DNA of 64,000 nucleotides, taken from Bathynomus jamesi. Its lineage: Eukaryota > Arthropoda > Malacostraca > Isopoda > Cirolanidae. Where the stretch lies: positions 28,501 to 92,500 of the forward strand of contig JAJOZX010009082.1 of assembly GCA_023014485.1 (NCBI GenBank). Reading direction: 5' to 3'. Position numbers and translations under genes: made by a program. Under the pieces are notes generated by a model. The model worked only from the letters and a program-made list of their open reading frames with translations. It had not been told where the DNA came from and searched no databases. Below, piece after piece: positions 11,821 through 23,412 of this stretch; position 1 is the first letter of the stretch, and each line of letters opens with the position of its first letter.

Positions 11821-13010
11821 TGGTTGATGTGACAGAGAATGACCCTAATATGCCTGATGTAGATATAGCTGTTGAGGATGAAGATGATGATAATCAAGAA
11901 GATATTGATGATGCTTCTGATGATAAAATGTTTACATTATATTGCATAGCTTGCACAGACCCCAAAGCATGTGCTTCAGACAAACATTCTAACATAAAAG
12001 GTTACTTCAATGTTAAAGATTTAACCTATGTATGCAAACAAGGAGAAAATCAAGAGAGATGGTTTAGAAATCTGAAAACCCACCTGAAGAGACATTTAAT
12101 TAAACTTCAGCATCATCAAGAGCTGCTGTTTATGAAGTGATGAAAACATCTTCTCGGAACACTACTAAATGCATAGAAGACTTATGTGGCAACATCTTAT
12201 ACTACATAATGAAAACAAACACTGCATGGGCTCTATATCCAGTACTTCTAGCTGTATTACATAGGTCAGGTTGTGAGGTTGGAAATTTGAATCATAGCAC
12301 ACATGCGTGCGAGACAATTTGTGAGCTATTAGATAATCAACTTAAAGAACAAACTGTAAAGTGGTTCTTAGAACAAACTTCAGTAACAATAACAGCTGAC
12401 ATTGGAACAATTTTGGGATTAAGCATGCTAGTTGTATTAGTTATGAGTGAAGAAGATAAGACTGTAAAACTTGCTGGGATAAATTTAGTACGCAGCAAAT
12501 CAGGAGTTTATTTGGCCAATGAAATTTTTGATGTGTTGAAGTCTCCTAATCACTTGAAACTATCTGAAGAAGCAATTAAATCCAAGGTATCTGGAATGGT
12601 TGGAGATGGGGTTTTTTGTAAGGACAACGAGCCATTTAAAAACAAAATGAAAAAGTTGTTTGGAGAAAATTTCAAATTTCGATGGGACTTAATGCATCTT
12701 GTGAACAGAGCCCACGTTGATGCATTGAAGAAAATTTGTAAACTAAGTGAGCTTTTAGACTTTATTCAGAATCATTCTTCAAATCTGAGATCAGGCCTTA
12801 ACTACCAATATGGTTCTTGACAATATCATTGGTTTTAAGAGACCAAAACTTAAATCTGATACTCACATGGTTAATTACGAATTTGATCAATTTGACAGAT
12901 TTGTGGAAAATTGTTTTTTTTTTTTATCATCCACAAGAGAAAGAAATTAGTGCCAAGTTCTATGTATTGATTTCCTATGTAACAAAGATTATGTTGCAAG
13001 TAGCTCAAAA
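11821..13010 (+). pseudogene. hAT-1 transposase, catalytic middle
   Basis: After the nested transposon the protein resumes with an acidic stretch (VDVTENDPNMPDVDIAVEDEDDD), a Cys/His segment (YCIACTDPKAC..RWFRNLKTHLKRHL) and then, from 12137, TADIGTILGLSM and VSGMVGDGVFCKDNEPFKNKM, followed by FRWDLMHLVNRAHVDA. The last two blocks correspond to the second Asp and the W-x2-H region of hAT proteins related to the vertebrate ZNF862 type. A frameshift near 12810 moves the frame to IIGFKRPKLKSDTHMVNYEFDQFDRF, with a further shift near 12920. The ORFs join without large loss, so the element was probably active recently. Confidence 0.65.
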
Positions 13011-13039
13011 AACCAGTTAGTGCAGAATTTGTAGAAAAT

Positions 13040-13648
13040 ATATTTTATAAAGAAGGAGGGAAAACTGTTATGTTAAGAGTGATGGAAACAATTTCCAAAT
13101 TAGCTAATGGAGGAAATGCAAATGATGTAGTTTCTGAATTTAAGAACGATACCACAGGGCAGCAAAAGGAACTAACAGCTGAGGATTACATCCTAAATGA
13201 AGTTTACAAATAACATCAAGAAACATTCTGATTACTACCAGGTTGCTGAAGTTGCTAGACCATCCAGAACCAGATCTGAAAGTAGTTTTACAAAAGACTC
13301 AGTGATAAATTGGCTGACATAATATATAGAACAGCTGTGGAAAGGAATCACAGAGAGATTAAAGCATTTTGATAAAGATGGATCAACTGCTGGAGTGAAG
13401 CACCAGCTGAAGGGACATTCTCCATTCTTGGTTACATTGTTGAACACAAAGGATCCATTAAGCCATCTCATTTGACTAAGCTGTGCAGAATTGTGAAGGA
13501 GGGTCCAGCTCCAGGCACTAGATCTGCTGTAATGATCACACAGAAAGCCATTGATCAGTGGCCAAGCATACATGGTGGTAAATTCACAACAAATGCCTAC
13601 ATGCAAGGTCTAACATCGTCCACTGTTGCTGCTGCAATGAATAAATAA
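13040..13648 (+). pseudogene. hAT-1 transposase, C-terminal part
   Basis: The region encodes TVMLRVMETISKLANGGNAN, a linker with SFTKDSVINWLTEYIEQLW, and WSEAPAEGTFSILGYIVEHKGSIK, the counterpart of the S-x-A-x-ER-x-FS dimerisation motif of hAT transposases, then GPAPGTRSAVMITQKAIDQW and the end TVAAAMNK. Small indels (one near 13213, a TAA for a Gln/Glu at about 13320) break it. The same segment is present with fewer defects at 22660-23236, which allows the breaks to be located. Confidence 0.65.
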
Positions 13649-13833
13649 ACTTAAGGTGAATTATAAACTGTACATTATTGTATTATTATGTTTAGCTAAA
13701 ACAATTTGTAATTGGTATGTCGTCAATTCAAGAGTTTACTACCATTAACCTATCTAGTGGTGTAAGGGGAAAAAAAGTAAATTCAGAGATGTGCTCCAGT
13801 AAATTTTTTCAAATCTGGAGTTATGCACCCGAA

Positions 13834-14028
13834 CCTACCGCCTGGAGCAAGCTGATGAGGGGGAGATGCTGGAGAGAGTCGCCACACCCTCTGGCCCTTC
13901 GAAATGGCTCTCCCCCTTCCCCTAGATCTAAGAAGATGGCTTGGACCCTCACACCACCCACTTCATCTATGAGGACCATACCACCCCACCGCAGAAGTCC
14001 CACCAATCTACCCCCACAGACTCTGACA
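13834..14028 (+). pseudogene. Old I-like LINE, ORF1 second piece
   Basis: Pro/Ser/Arg-rich sequence directly after the hAT-1 target duplication continues ORF1 of the LINE that stops at 6679. It matches in composition and position the Pro-rich segment after the zinc knuckles of the younger LINE. It ends at ATAGTTGCC (14029-14037), which is the target duplication of LINE-J and recurs at 25467-25475, where this ORF1 resumes. Confidence 0.6.
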
Positions 14029-14303
14029 ATAGTTGCCACATCATTATCTTTTGCAAACCACATTCAGGACGTTAAAAACAAATGTACGTCAAGACTTAAC
14101 ACGCTTAGGGTACTAACCAGGGCTGGTAGGTTGGACCTGGACCTGGACCCAGGTTTAACCTGAAAGTGAGATAAGACTCGGCCCTGGACCTGATACTGAA
14201 TTAGAAAAAAGACCCAGACCTGAAAGTGAATTTTAAAATTGACCAAGACCCGACCCAGAAGTGAAGGACCCACACAGCTGGGTTTTTAGTTTACAAAATT
14301 TAT

Positions 14304-14693
14304 GTGTGCGCCTTTAGATTTGGCAATAATGTATTGAATTATCACTCCAGGAAGGAGGAATTCAAACTGTCACTGAGTGCGAAGTTTGATGCAGGTGTGA
14401 TACAGTTTGAAAAATGTCCTTGCCTCGTGAAAGAGAGAGATTCACCTGGGAAACTGATCCATCAAGATCGCATGAAATGGTGGATGGAAATGGGGGAATT
14501 AAAACAGGCAGCCTTGGTAGCATTGTCTACTCCGTGCACACAAGTTAGTGTTGAACAATTGTTCTCCGCTCTAAGCTTCATTCTGAACCCACAAAGAAAT
14601 TCTCTTTTGCAATCATTATTAGACGCAGTATTGTTTTTGCGATTGAACGGTGTTGGGGAAGAAAGTGTCTTCTCAAATAAAATAATGTAGAAT
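14304..14693 (+). pseudogene. hAT-2 transposase C-terminal dimerisation region
   Basis: A 128-codon frame ends in KQAALVALSTPCTQVSVEQLFSALSFI followed by LNPQRNSLLQSLLDAVLFLRLN. This is the hAT C-terminal dimerisation domain (P-x2-S-x-S-VE-x-LFS, then R-x2-L). Nothing of the catalytic core remains upstream. The ORF starts inside the domain and is a remnant, not a gene with its own start. Tied to the hAT-2 termini by position. Confidence 0.8.
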
Positions 14694-14722
14694 AGTCCTA
14701 ATAAAAATATTTCGGTTAAGAA

Positions 14723-14726
<4 letters not shown>

Positions 14727-14772
<46 letters not shown>
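14727..14772. repeat. (TA)n microsatellite
   Basis: Uninterrupted alternating TA of about 45 bp between the hAT-2 C-terminal fragment and the nested CR1-like LINE. Confidence 0.98.
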
Positions 14773-14779
<7 letters not shown>

Positions 14780-14855
14780 TGTGTATATTCAAAATAAAAA
14801 AAAATTGGTTAAAAATTCAGAAATATCTCTCCTGTCTTGCCGCTATATAGTGGCA

Positions 14856-16160
14856 CGGGTTTCGACGCCATAGGTCTTGTTTAACTAATTTGTTAGAATT
14901 TTATAACGAAGTAGTGCACGAATACGATAGGTATAGGGCAGCTGACATTATTTATTTAGATTTTAAAAAGGCGTTTGATACAGTTCCGCATAGGAGACTA
15001 ATTGCGAAGGTTAAAGCGCACGGTATACGCGGTCAGGTAGCTAACTGGTTAGAAGAATGGCTTCGTGCTAGGAGACAGAGGGTCGTAGTTAATGGTAGTG
15101 AATCGGGGTGGTTAGATGTAGGTAGCGGTGTCCCACAGGGTTCAGTGTTAGGCCCATTGCTATTCGTAATTTACATTAATGACATAGATGTAGGATTGAC
15201 TAGTAACGTTTCAAAATTCGCGGACGATACTAAAATAGGCGGTAAGGTTGTTAACGAGGACGATAGAAATAGGATTCAAGATGATGTAGATAGGATTATG
15301 GAGTGGACAGATAAGTGGCAGATGCAATTTAACGTAGACAAATGTAAAGTTTTGCATATAGGTTCTCGCAACAATAATTACGCGTACACGATGGATGATA
15401 GGGAGTTAGCGAGCGTTGATGAGGAAGTAGATTTAGGCGTACGCGTAACTAAAGATTTAAAGGTTAGGAACCAGTGCCTGGAGTCTTGCGCAAAAGCGAA
15501 TAGGATGTTAGGCTTCATAGCCCGTAATTTCGAATTTAAATCGAAGGATATTATATTGCCCCTTTACAAGTCCCTAGTCAGGCCTCATTTAGAATATGCC
15601 GTTCAGTTTTGGTGCCCGTACTTGCGTGAGGATATTGATAGGTTAGAAAGGGTTCAGCGTCGTGCCACGAAACTTATTCCGTCATTGCGCAACAAGCCTT
15701 ATGAAGATAGGATTAAAGTGTTAGACTTGTATTCACTCGAAACTAGGAGATTAAGGGGAGCTTATTGAAGTTTTCAAAATCGTTAATAACATCAATAACG
15801 TAAATTTTGACAAATTGTTCACTTTCGATAATAATAATACTCGCAATAACGGATTCAAGTTGTGTGGCAGACGTTTCATTACTAATATCGCTAAAAACTT
15901 CTTTATGTTTAAAGTAATTGATAAATGGAATAATCTTCCCACGTCAGTCGTTCATTCTACCAGCGTTAATGTGTTTAAGAACCGTCTTGACAGACATTTT
16001 AAAAATATTAACGTTGTTTAAAATTAAAAAAGAAAGTTAACAACAGGAGCTCTGGTGGTGGTGCTCGAGGATGAGTCTGTTGACGATGAATGCCAGCTTG
16101 TGACATGCCAGCGTGTGATGCCAGCAATTAATTATTTAAAAAAAAAAAAAAAAAAATTAG
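14856..16160 (+). mobile_element. CR1-like LINE, 5'-truncated copy
   Basis: Coding starts inside RT with GFRRHRSCLTNLLEF (14861) and runs to a stop at 16021. It is followed by a 3' region and an A-rich tract at about 16135-16157. It is inserted into hAT-2 in the same orientation. Codons with CpG are frequent (GCG, CGT, ACG), so this copy looks young compared with the - strand copy at 28.0-34.0 kb. Confidence 0.8.
14861..16021 (+). pseudogene. CR1-like reverse transcriptase, 3' two thirds
   Basis: The frame from 14861 through 15768 holds the RT palm: IIYLDFKKAFDTVPHRRL, GVPQGSVLGPLLFVIYINDI and KFADDTKIGG, the catalytic FADD motif. The thumb and post-RT region follow, with PHLEYAVQFWCPYL and RVQRRATKLI. 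At GGGG (15755-15758) one G is missing. With five, LRG would continue as ELIEVFKIVNN, and the remaining 85 codons read to RLDRHFKNINVV. So a single-base loss in a homopolymer is the only break from 14861 to the natural end. The protein is the retrotransposon polymerase used for target-primed reverse transcription. N-terminal endonuclease is absent through 5' truncation. Confidence 0.88.
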
Positions 16161-17197
16161 ACTAACACGAATGTAGATGTAGCTCATAGCATAAACTAAC
16201 CCACTTTTTGTTTAACTGTACCTACTTTTTTTTTTTTTTTTTTCCTTTCTTGCATGTCTGTAACTCTCTCTACTTGCATGTTTGTAGTTTGCATGGTATG
16301 ACAGTGAGTTAAGACTGTGTTTGCATGGTTTGTAAGCATTCTTATTTTACTTCTTTTCATCTTTCACCCCTCTTCTATTTTCTCCGACTATTTTTCTGAC
16401 TTGTCAGCAGTGGCCGGCGGATGATGATGGTGAGACCTTTTTCCTCTTTTTCTGAATGAATGTTAACCCACGAATGATAGGTGTTGCTCCTTATTTAACC
16501 CCTTCTTCTCTTCTCTCAACCCCCTACTCTTTCCTTTCTCTCGGGCTAGCCTTAGAGTGGATCTTAGGGTCTTTGTTAGCCTTAGCTTCTGTAGATCTGT
16601 AGATCTGTTTTAAAGGAGTTCACAGAATATGTTGCCCTCAAAATATAAAGAAAATATTACTACCAACTGACTTCAATTCTTTCATATCAGTTTTATTTTT
16701 GTTTTTTAAGATAAACAAAGTATTTAATTTTAATGGAAGATGATAATTTCCATTTGAGTTCACTCAAAAAAATATAGAATTTGTTTTCACAAAATTAATT
16801 AAAATTTAGAATAAGGGGGCTAAAGAGAGCAATCTTAATACACCTACTTTCAAACATTTCCAAAATCAGATTAATTAATATATATATATGGTTAGGCTAC
16901 TACCATATAGCCATATAATGTTTTACTATGTTTCAGAAAATATGTTAATGTAGCTACTGTAGCAGTCTTATTACCTATCCTATACCAGATTATAATTATT
17001 ACATTTTTAATAATGGACCAGACCCAGATGCCTGTCATATATTGAAAAACCTGACAGAACCTGAAAGTGAACTTTGGGTCTGACCTGAGCCCGGACCAGG
17101 ACCTGAAAGTGAACTTTGGGTCTGACCTGAGCCCGGACCAGGACCTGAAAGTAAATTAGAAAAATGACCCAGACCCAACCCCTAAGTGATAGACCCG

Positions 17198-17378
17198 GAA
17201 CTTTGGACACCAGCAGGAAACATCACTCGTATACAAACAATATATTTGCTCAGTTATGGACTATGCTAGCCCATGCTGGGCACCCATTATCTCAACACAC
17301 ACACACACACACACACCTTACAGACAATACAAAACAACACACTTCGTATCATTACAGGATGTACTCAAAAACCAATAA
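17198..17378 (+). pseudogene. LINE-J RT C-terminal fragment
   Basis: The frame GHQQETSLVYKQYICSVMDY and ASPCWAPII is the post-RT part of a jockey-like LINE. It contains a (CA)n expansion at about 17296-17317 and ends QNNTLRIITGC-like before the CACTA-1 target duplication TAA at 17376-17378. The upstream part is at 14038-14117 on the other side of hAT-2. Confidence 0.65.
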
Positions 17379-17646
17379 CACTGGTCTGCGTCATTTTTGA
17401 GGTCAAGGTTTTTTTAGTTGTTCTTTTATAAGTTTTGCATGCTGAATTCAAAAATGTAACTCATTTTGCTCAATCAGGTCAGGTTTTTATGCTATCTCAA
17501 TTTTAAAAAAATTAGATAATCGTTATGAAATGAGCAAGTTTATTTTTTTAAAGCAGACTTACATTTTAGCCAAGTGTTAGCCAAGCTCTATATAATAAAC
17601 AGACACAACTTACTTCTAATTACGATTGTCATTACTGTTTTTCAGC

Positions 17647-18712
17647 ATGAATAGAATGTGCAAGAATGACCCGAACAGGTTCTGCTACATCTGTGGTAAA
17701 GTCACTATGTCAGACTGGCAGTCAAACATCACGCATTTTGTGAGGAAAAGCTATCACGCCTACTTTGGAGTTAAACTTGGTGACCAGGACAAAGCCTTTG
17801 CCACTCACATATGCTGCAAAACGTGCGTTGAAAGTCTGCGGCGCTGGAGCCACAAGAAAGTAGTGTGTCTACCTTTTGGTGTCCCAATGGTGTGGAGGGA
17901 AGGAAGAGATCATACTACTGACTGTTATTTCTGTATGACAAACCTACAAGGTAAGTTAGTATGAATTTCATTTTATACTTACAAAAATATGCCTGACAAT
18001 ATATGAGATATGTCTTTATCTTATCTTTATCTGTCTTTATCTGTTTCCTTTTAGGCATAAATCGAAAAAACAAGCAACACACAAAGTATCCAGACGTGCC
18101 ATCTGCCATAAAGCCAGTGCCTCATGGACCAGAAATTCCAATTCCAACACTACCCAACAACTTTGATTCGTCGTCCGACTCAGATGAAGAAATGGATAAC
18201 GGTGACATATCTGGTACATACCAACCTACTGCCAAGACAAGTCAACCCAAACTCTTGAGCCAAGCTGAGTTGAATGATTTGACAAGAGATTTGTGCTTGT
18301 CCAAAGAATCTGCTCAGTTGCTAGGGTCATATCTTCGCGAAAATCGTTTGTTAGCTCCAGAAACAACATTCTTCTGGTATCACAGCCGCGAAGAAGAGTT
18401 TTGAGAATATTTCACGTTGGACGAAGAAGCTTCGCTGGTTTACTGTAACAACGTCAATGGCCTCATTGCAGCTATGGGTTTAGCGTATGACCCTACAGAA
18501 TGGCGGCTCTTCATCGACTCCTCCAGCAGAAGCTTGAAAGCAGTACTACTATACAATGGTAACAAGGTCACGTCTGTTCCGGTGGGTCACTCGGTGCAGA
18601 TGACTGAAAGTTATAGTAACATGGAGCTTTTGCTAACTGCTTTGAAGTACAAACATCACAATTGGATGATATGTGGAGACCTAAAGGTATGTTCGTGTCT
18701 ACAAAAAAAAAT

Positions 18713-18750
<38 letters not shown>

Positions 18751-19782
18751 TTTATAGGTTATAACCCTAGTGCTGGGTCTACAAGCAGGGCTGTAACTAG
18801 GGTTTAGAAATTAGTGAGGTCCAGATTTTTTTCGAGCGTGGCGGGCGGGACTCGCAAAATTCAGACCAAAATGACATCTACAAACACAACCCAAGCTATA
18901 CACTAAACACAAAACACAAAACGCTCGACGCTCCCTCTTTTCAAAAGAAAAGCGGTAATATGTGTTTCATACACAGAGAATGGTTGTCTTTTTTTTTTTT
19001 TTTTTAGGAAATAATTACCGAGGTCCAGACCTCGGTGACCTCATAGGTAGTTACAGGAATGTCTACAAGGCGGCTACACCAAATACCCCTGGTTTCTCTG
19101 TCTGTGGGACAGCTGAGCAGACAAACAACACTACGTACAATGCGACTGGCCAGCAAGACGTGGCCTGGAACCAGGTTCGCACAACGTTCTGTCACACACA
19201 CTCGTGAATCCGCAGATGATTCTACTTCCGCCGCTGCACATCAAGCTCGGACTTGTGAAGAATTTCGTCAGAGCACTCAACAAAGAAAGCCGAGCTTTCG
19301 CTTTCCTGAATCAGAAATTTCCACGCGTCAGTGAGGGCAAACTGAAAGCAGGTATTTTTGACAGCCCTCAGATCAGGGAGCTAATGAAAGATGTTCAATT
19401 CGACGAAAGTCTGGAAGACAATGAGATTAATGCCTGGCTCACATTCAAGTCCATTGTCACAAATTTTCTGGGTAACCACCGAAGTCCAGAGTACGAACGT
19501 GCTGTCGAGGAGCTCCTGCAGAGCTTCCAGGCTCTTGGTGCACGTATGTCCATAAAGATGCATTTTCTCAGCTCGCATTTAGACTACTTTCCAGACAACT
19601 GCGGTGATGTCAGTGAGGAGCAAGGAGAGCGCTTCCACCAGGTTATTCGAGTGATGGAAGAGAGGTACCAGGGCTGCTGGGATGTGAACATACTCATGGA
19701 CTACTGCTGGTGCCTCAAGAGAGATGTTCCAGCTGTGGAACACAGACAAAAGTCTTTGAGAAAGCCCTTTCGTCCACATTAA
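17647..19782 (+). pseudogene. CACTA-like transposase, copy 1, three exons
   Basis: Exon 1 (17647-17950) starts MNRMCKNDPNRFCYICGKV and is Cys-rich (ICCKTC, DCYFCMTNLQ). It ends CAAG/GTAAGT. Exon 2 (18055-18686, after CCTTTTAG) holds YPDVPSAIKPVPHGPEIPIP and EWRLFIDSSSRSLKAVLL (candidate catalytic Asp) and ends AAAG/GTATG. Exon 3 starts at 18758, is split by a 276-bp MITE (18786-19061) and continues GGYTKYPWFLCLWDS, LLPPLHIKLGLVKNF, HFLSSHLDYFPDNCGD and EEQGERFHQVIRVMEERYQG to a stop at 19782. A TGA at 18402-18404 and another in the WDS-x-AD block break it. The same exon borders are seen in copy 2. Protein family is widespread in animals but I know no function beyond transposition. Confidence 0.75.
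18786..19061. mobile_element. hAT-type MITE in CACTA-1
   Basis: The 276-bp insertion has ends CAGGGCTGTAACTAGG and the complement of CATTCCTGTAACTACC, flanked by 8-bp duplications TCTACAAG (18778-18785 and 19062-19069). Removing it restores the exon 3 reading LGLQ-GGYTKYP. It contains a subterminal GAGGTCCAGA motif in both arms and no coding sequence. Confidence 0.88.
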
Positions 19783-20038
19783 CTGTACTCGTGTACCATT
19801 TTTTATATACTTTGTACATTTTCTGTCAATTTAAGTCTGTTTTAAAAAAATAAACTTGCTAATTTCATAATGATTATTTTTGAATTATCTATTTTTTTAA
19901 AATTGAGATATATAAAAACCTGACTTGATTGAGCAAGATGAGTTACATTTTTGAATTCAGCATGCAAAAATTATAAAAGAACAACTAAAAAAACCTTGAC
20001 CTCAGGAAAAAAAATTTCAAACACAGACCAGTGTAATA

Positions 20039-21565
20039 TGTCGAGCGGTGTCCCAAAATGGGCCGATCGAATGTAGAAGATGACGATGGACTATGAATTC
20101 CGGAGGCGGTCCCCTTGGTTTGAGTCGGAATTGTATCTGAAGGATGATGGACAACGTCACACTCGGGTTATGAGAACTCCAAAAAAAAAACTCCTTGGAG
20201 GTGTCGTGTCTCACGTTGACACCAGTGGATGCACTAGGCACTCACGCCTTGTCAAAAAATGTGTGTGGATTTCACTGACCACTCTTACCTCAATTTGTTG
20301 TAAAGTTTCGGAAGATTACCTTCGAGTGCTTCCGTACGGGGGTTGTACCAAGTTTATGCGGTGAATGGAAACGACTAAACTTAATTTAACAGAGTCTTTT
20401 TATTAAATTCACTTTGAGTACAAAATTCTTTTGGTAGTAAAAATTAAATTAAATTAAATTAAATTTGGCTACGTAGAAAAATGAAGATTATATAGCTCTT
20501 AAGGTGAGATTTAAGATGCAGATAAATCGGGAACAAGTTAACTAAAGCACAATGTACAATTTAGGCTGCTGATTCTTTTTTAAAAGCAATCGGCAACAAA
20601 ATTTATATATTTGAAGTTAAGTTCAATTATCAAATGGAAGCTAATTTGATCCGGTGAGGTAGTGCCACTGCACGATTAATCACAGGAGTAAATCACAGAG
20701 TCTGCATGGTAGGAGGATAATCAGAAAGCAAAGAACCTCATTACCGACGCTCTCAGGGTTTTTAAAACCTCAGGGTAGGCGGAGATGAGGTAAACTAAGG
20801 GTCACCCTCTTACGGGCGGAGTCTAACAGCAAGCGCCTATAATAATTTTCGATATTCAAATTTAGGCGGAGGTGAATTTAATTGACAGCTACGATTGGAA
20901 GATTGTACTTCGGGAGAGTTCCAGGGCGAACCAATCATGATCGAAATAGGCTTTGCGGAGTTTACATTTTTCTTTTGATAATAAAGCATAATTGTAGGAT
21001 CAAGAGGCACCAGGGGGGCGGCGTGAAAGGAAGGTCGAACCCGTACAAAAGGGAATCGATTGGGAAGGAAGTTATAGAGCGCAAATGAATCTCATGTTCG
21101 AGATAACCAATTTGCGTGATTTTTTCGGAAAAGAGAAATAGAGGTTAGAGACAGCTGAAATTTGGTATGCGAGTAGGTTGAGTTAGGGGAAGTCAGGTGG
21201 TCTATAGGTTGACACAATTATGCTTTATCTATGGGAATAGGTCAAGATTTTAGAAAAATTTAATAATAAAAAGTTAAAAGACTGATGTGTTTATAGACGC
21301 TTGCCTTGCATTGTGTAATGCTGACAATAATGGAGACGCGGAGGGATCGAAGAATTCATGTGATGAGCATATTTTCATATGCACCTCGCATCTAATGATT
21401 TAGGTTGGGATTCCATGGGGTTACTGCGGATTACATGGGGTTACTCCGCGTATGAAAGAGTGCACACACTGTGATGTCAGAACGAAGGAATTTTGGGTTC
21501 AATGTTAGAACGCAATTCGTCGGAGATGAACTCGTTTGTACCGTAAGGGTTTACACTACAGGACA
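20039..21565. mobile_element. Probable solo LTR
   Basis: The segment starts TGTCGAGCGGTG and ends CTACAGGACA, and is flanked by AATA at 20035-20038 and 21566-21569. The LINE-J reading frame resumes right after it. It has no long open frame and no primer-binding site next to it. An AATAAA-like signal lies near 20980 and an (AAATT)n run near 20445-20465. A TG..CA unit of 1.5 kb with a 4-bp duplication is best explained as a solo LTR of an LTR retrotransposon, but there is no second LTR or internal region here to confirm it. Confidence 0.6.
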
Positions 21566-21688
21566 AATAGAACACCTGCACGCACAAACAAAAATACTGA
21601 AAGTTAGGGAACATTTAGACATAAGGGGAACATAATTCATGGCAGCAGTGACAACTAACCCACAACACCCTTGCCACTACATGTACAA
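21566..21688 (+). pseudogene. LINE-J C-terminal fragment
   Basis: Reads LHAQTKILKVREHLDIRG, then FMAAVTTNPQHPCHYMYN, the segment of jockey-like LINEs between RT and the terminal zinc-binding region. The final codons ATGTACAA are the target duplication of the following long-TIR element, and the same residues resume at 24939 with HAPTPRTIK. Confidence 0.65.
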
Positions 21689-22127
21689 TAGGGTGGCCCA
21701 CTTTTCAATTTTTTTTGAAAAGTATAGTTGATCGTGGTTTTTTACATTATTTGGCACTATACCAGCACATTGGTACCATTTTTACAAAAATTGATCAATA
21801 TTTAGGGGTCTCGCATTGACCTTGAAATTACGTTTTTTTTTTTAAATGCGTGCTTTTTAACTTTTTACTGAATCAAGATAAATCATTAAGTAGGGATGTT
21901 TTCTGAATCCTCTTAATGAGAGAAGTCGTCTGGTGTGCCTGCCAATGTCATACGACTAACGGTTTAAAGGTTGTGCCTGTATACAGGTAATACCAATGTG
22001 CTAGTATAGTGCCAAATAATGGGAAAAACCACGATCACCTATACTTTTCAAAAATATGAGTCACCATACCTGGGTGGAATGTATAATGTATATAGGTAAT
22101 TAGAAAATGCACTATGCCTGTCCCAGG

Positions 22128-23412
22128 CATGACTCCAGATTCCTGGGATCTTGGGAGCATTGCTCCAGTAAATTTGACCATGAGAAAAAGTAAATTTGGG
22201 TTTGGGTTTTGCTCATCCGCTAGACGTTATGCAATTTTTTTGCGTATACGTTCTTGTACAAACCAATTTTTTTAAATTACAAATTTAGTTATTTTAAGTT
22301 TAGTTGGTAATTCCATATTTAACAATTATTTTTATTTTTTGTTAAGCTTCAATGTTTTGATAATTAAAATTTTATTAAAACGTATATTTTTTTAATATAA
22401 AATTATCAGGATTGGACTATGTTCCATTGATTTTGGCCAGGTTTGATAAATTGGCCAGATAATTACTTGTGTGGTTTTAAGTAATCCACCATGACTCTAA
22501 AATTTAAAAGTTTAGTTAAGTTTAAACTTACTTTTACTTACTCTTCCTTACTTTTACTAAGTTTAAAGCACTTACTTTTACTTACTTTCATTGTACTATA
22601 TTTACTTACTTTTACTCACTTTTACCATACTATATTTACTAACTTTTACTTATTTTGTATGTTAAGAGTGATGGAAACAATTTCCAAATTAGCTAATGGA
22701 GGAAATGCAAATGATGTAGTTTCTGAATTTAAGCACGATACCACAGGGCAGCAAAAGGAACTAACAGCTGAGGATTACATCCTAAATGAAGTTTACAAAT
22801 ACATCAAGAAACGTTCTGATTACTACCAGGTTGCTGAAGTTGCTAGACCATCCAGAACCAGATCTGAAAGTAGTTTTACAAAAGACTCAGTGATAAATTG
22901 GCTGACAGAATATATAGAACAGCTGTGGAAAGGAATCACAGAGATATTAAAGCATTTTGATAAAGATGGATCAACTGCCTGGAGTGAAGCACCAGCTGAA
23001 GGGACATTCTCCATTCTTGGTTACATTGTTGAACACAAAGGATCCATTAAGCATCTCATTTGACTAAGCTGTGCAGAATTGTGAAGGAGGGTCCAGCTCC
23101 AGGCACTAGATCTGCTGTAATGATCACACAGAAAGCCATTGATCAGTGGCCAAGCATACATGGTGGTAAATTCACAACAAATGCCTACATGCAAGGTCTA
23201 ACATCGTCCACTGTTGCTGCTGCAATGAATAAATAAACTTAAGGTGAGTTATAAACTGTACATTATTGTATTATTATGTTTAGCTAAAACAATTTGTAAT
23301 TGGTATGTCATCAATTCAAGAGTTTACTATCATTAACCTATCTAGTGGTGTAAGGGGAAAAAAGTAAATTCAGAGCTGTGCTCCAGTAAATTTTTTCAAA
23401 GCTGGAGTCATG
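22128..23412 (+). mobile_element. hAT-1 internal deletion derivative
   Basis: The same 13-bp ends (CATGACTCCAG) and the same T-rich leader as the element at 6680 are present, flanked by perfect 8-bp duplications GTCCCAGG (22120-22127 and 23413-23420). Relative to the full copy, everything from about 7233 to about 13070 is missing: the junction joins the leader's TTATTTTGTATG to the C-terminal region TTAAGAGTGATGGAAACA. Similarity to the full copy is very high, so both are recent. It would depend on a transposase made elsewhere. Confidence 0.93.
22660..23236 (+). pseudogene. hAT-1 C-terminal coding remnant
   Basis: The deletion derivative keeps MLRVMETISKLANGGNANDV through WSEAPAEGTFSILGYIVEHKG and TVAAAMNK. 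Compared with 13040-13648 it has the intact EVYKYIKKRSDYY stretch, while one C of CC is lost near 23050 (AAGC-ATCTC against AAGCCATCTC), shifting the last 60 codons. No catalytic region remains, so it cannot transpose by itself. Confidence 0.75.

Larger units (their letters stand above)
6680..13825 (+). mobile_element. hAT-1 transposon, full length with nested insertion
   Basis: Terminal inverted repeats CATGACTCCAGATT (left) and the complement of CATAACTCCAGATT (right) bound the element, and perfect 8-bp target duplications CACCCGAA lie at 6672-6679 and 13826-13833. Without the nested transposon at 8044-11803 it would be about 3.4 kb. A deletion derivative with the same ends is at 22128-23412. 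The 8-bp duplication and the transposase motifs place it with hAT-type elements. A T-rich leader with repeated ACTTACTTTTACTTACT motifs (7075-7220) precedes the coding region. Confidence 0.93.
14118..17197 (+). mobile_element. hAT-2 transposon remnant
   Basis: The left end is CAGGGCTGGTAGGTTGGACC, a typical hAT terminus. Both ends carry repeated subterminal motifs of the form GACC-CAGACCTGAAAGTGAA (14140-14270 and 17016-17190, in which a 52-bp unit is duplicated at about 17047-17150). Inside are a hAT C-terminal fragment and a nested CR1-like LINE. The right end is only approximate because LINE-J coding resumes near 17198 and no clear 8-bp duplication survives. The stretch 16160-17015 is AT-rich and holds no gene that I can see. 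Confidence 0.7.
17379..20033 (+). mobile_element. CACTA-like transposon, copy 1
   Basis: The ends read CACTGGTCTG and its near complement CAGACCAGTG, with a 3-bp target duplication TAA at 17376-17378 and 20034-20036. Inverted repeats extend about 110-130 bp, including GAGGTCAAGG-TTTTTTTAGTTGTTC and AATGTAACTCAT-TTGCTCAATCAGGTCAGG. Copy 2 at 29981 has the same ends and a TTA duplication. Termini starting CACTG and a 3-bp duplication are the marks of CACTA/EnSpm elements. Length is 2655 bp including a nested MITE. Confidence 0.85.

Noticed and set aside
18719..18746. (TA)n as a possible replication or regulatory element
   Set aside because: It is a simple repeat inside the second intron of the CACTA-1 gene without other signals.
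20882..21088. 68-codon + frame in the solo LTR
   Set aside because: No motif, low-complexity, and lies in a probable LTR.
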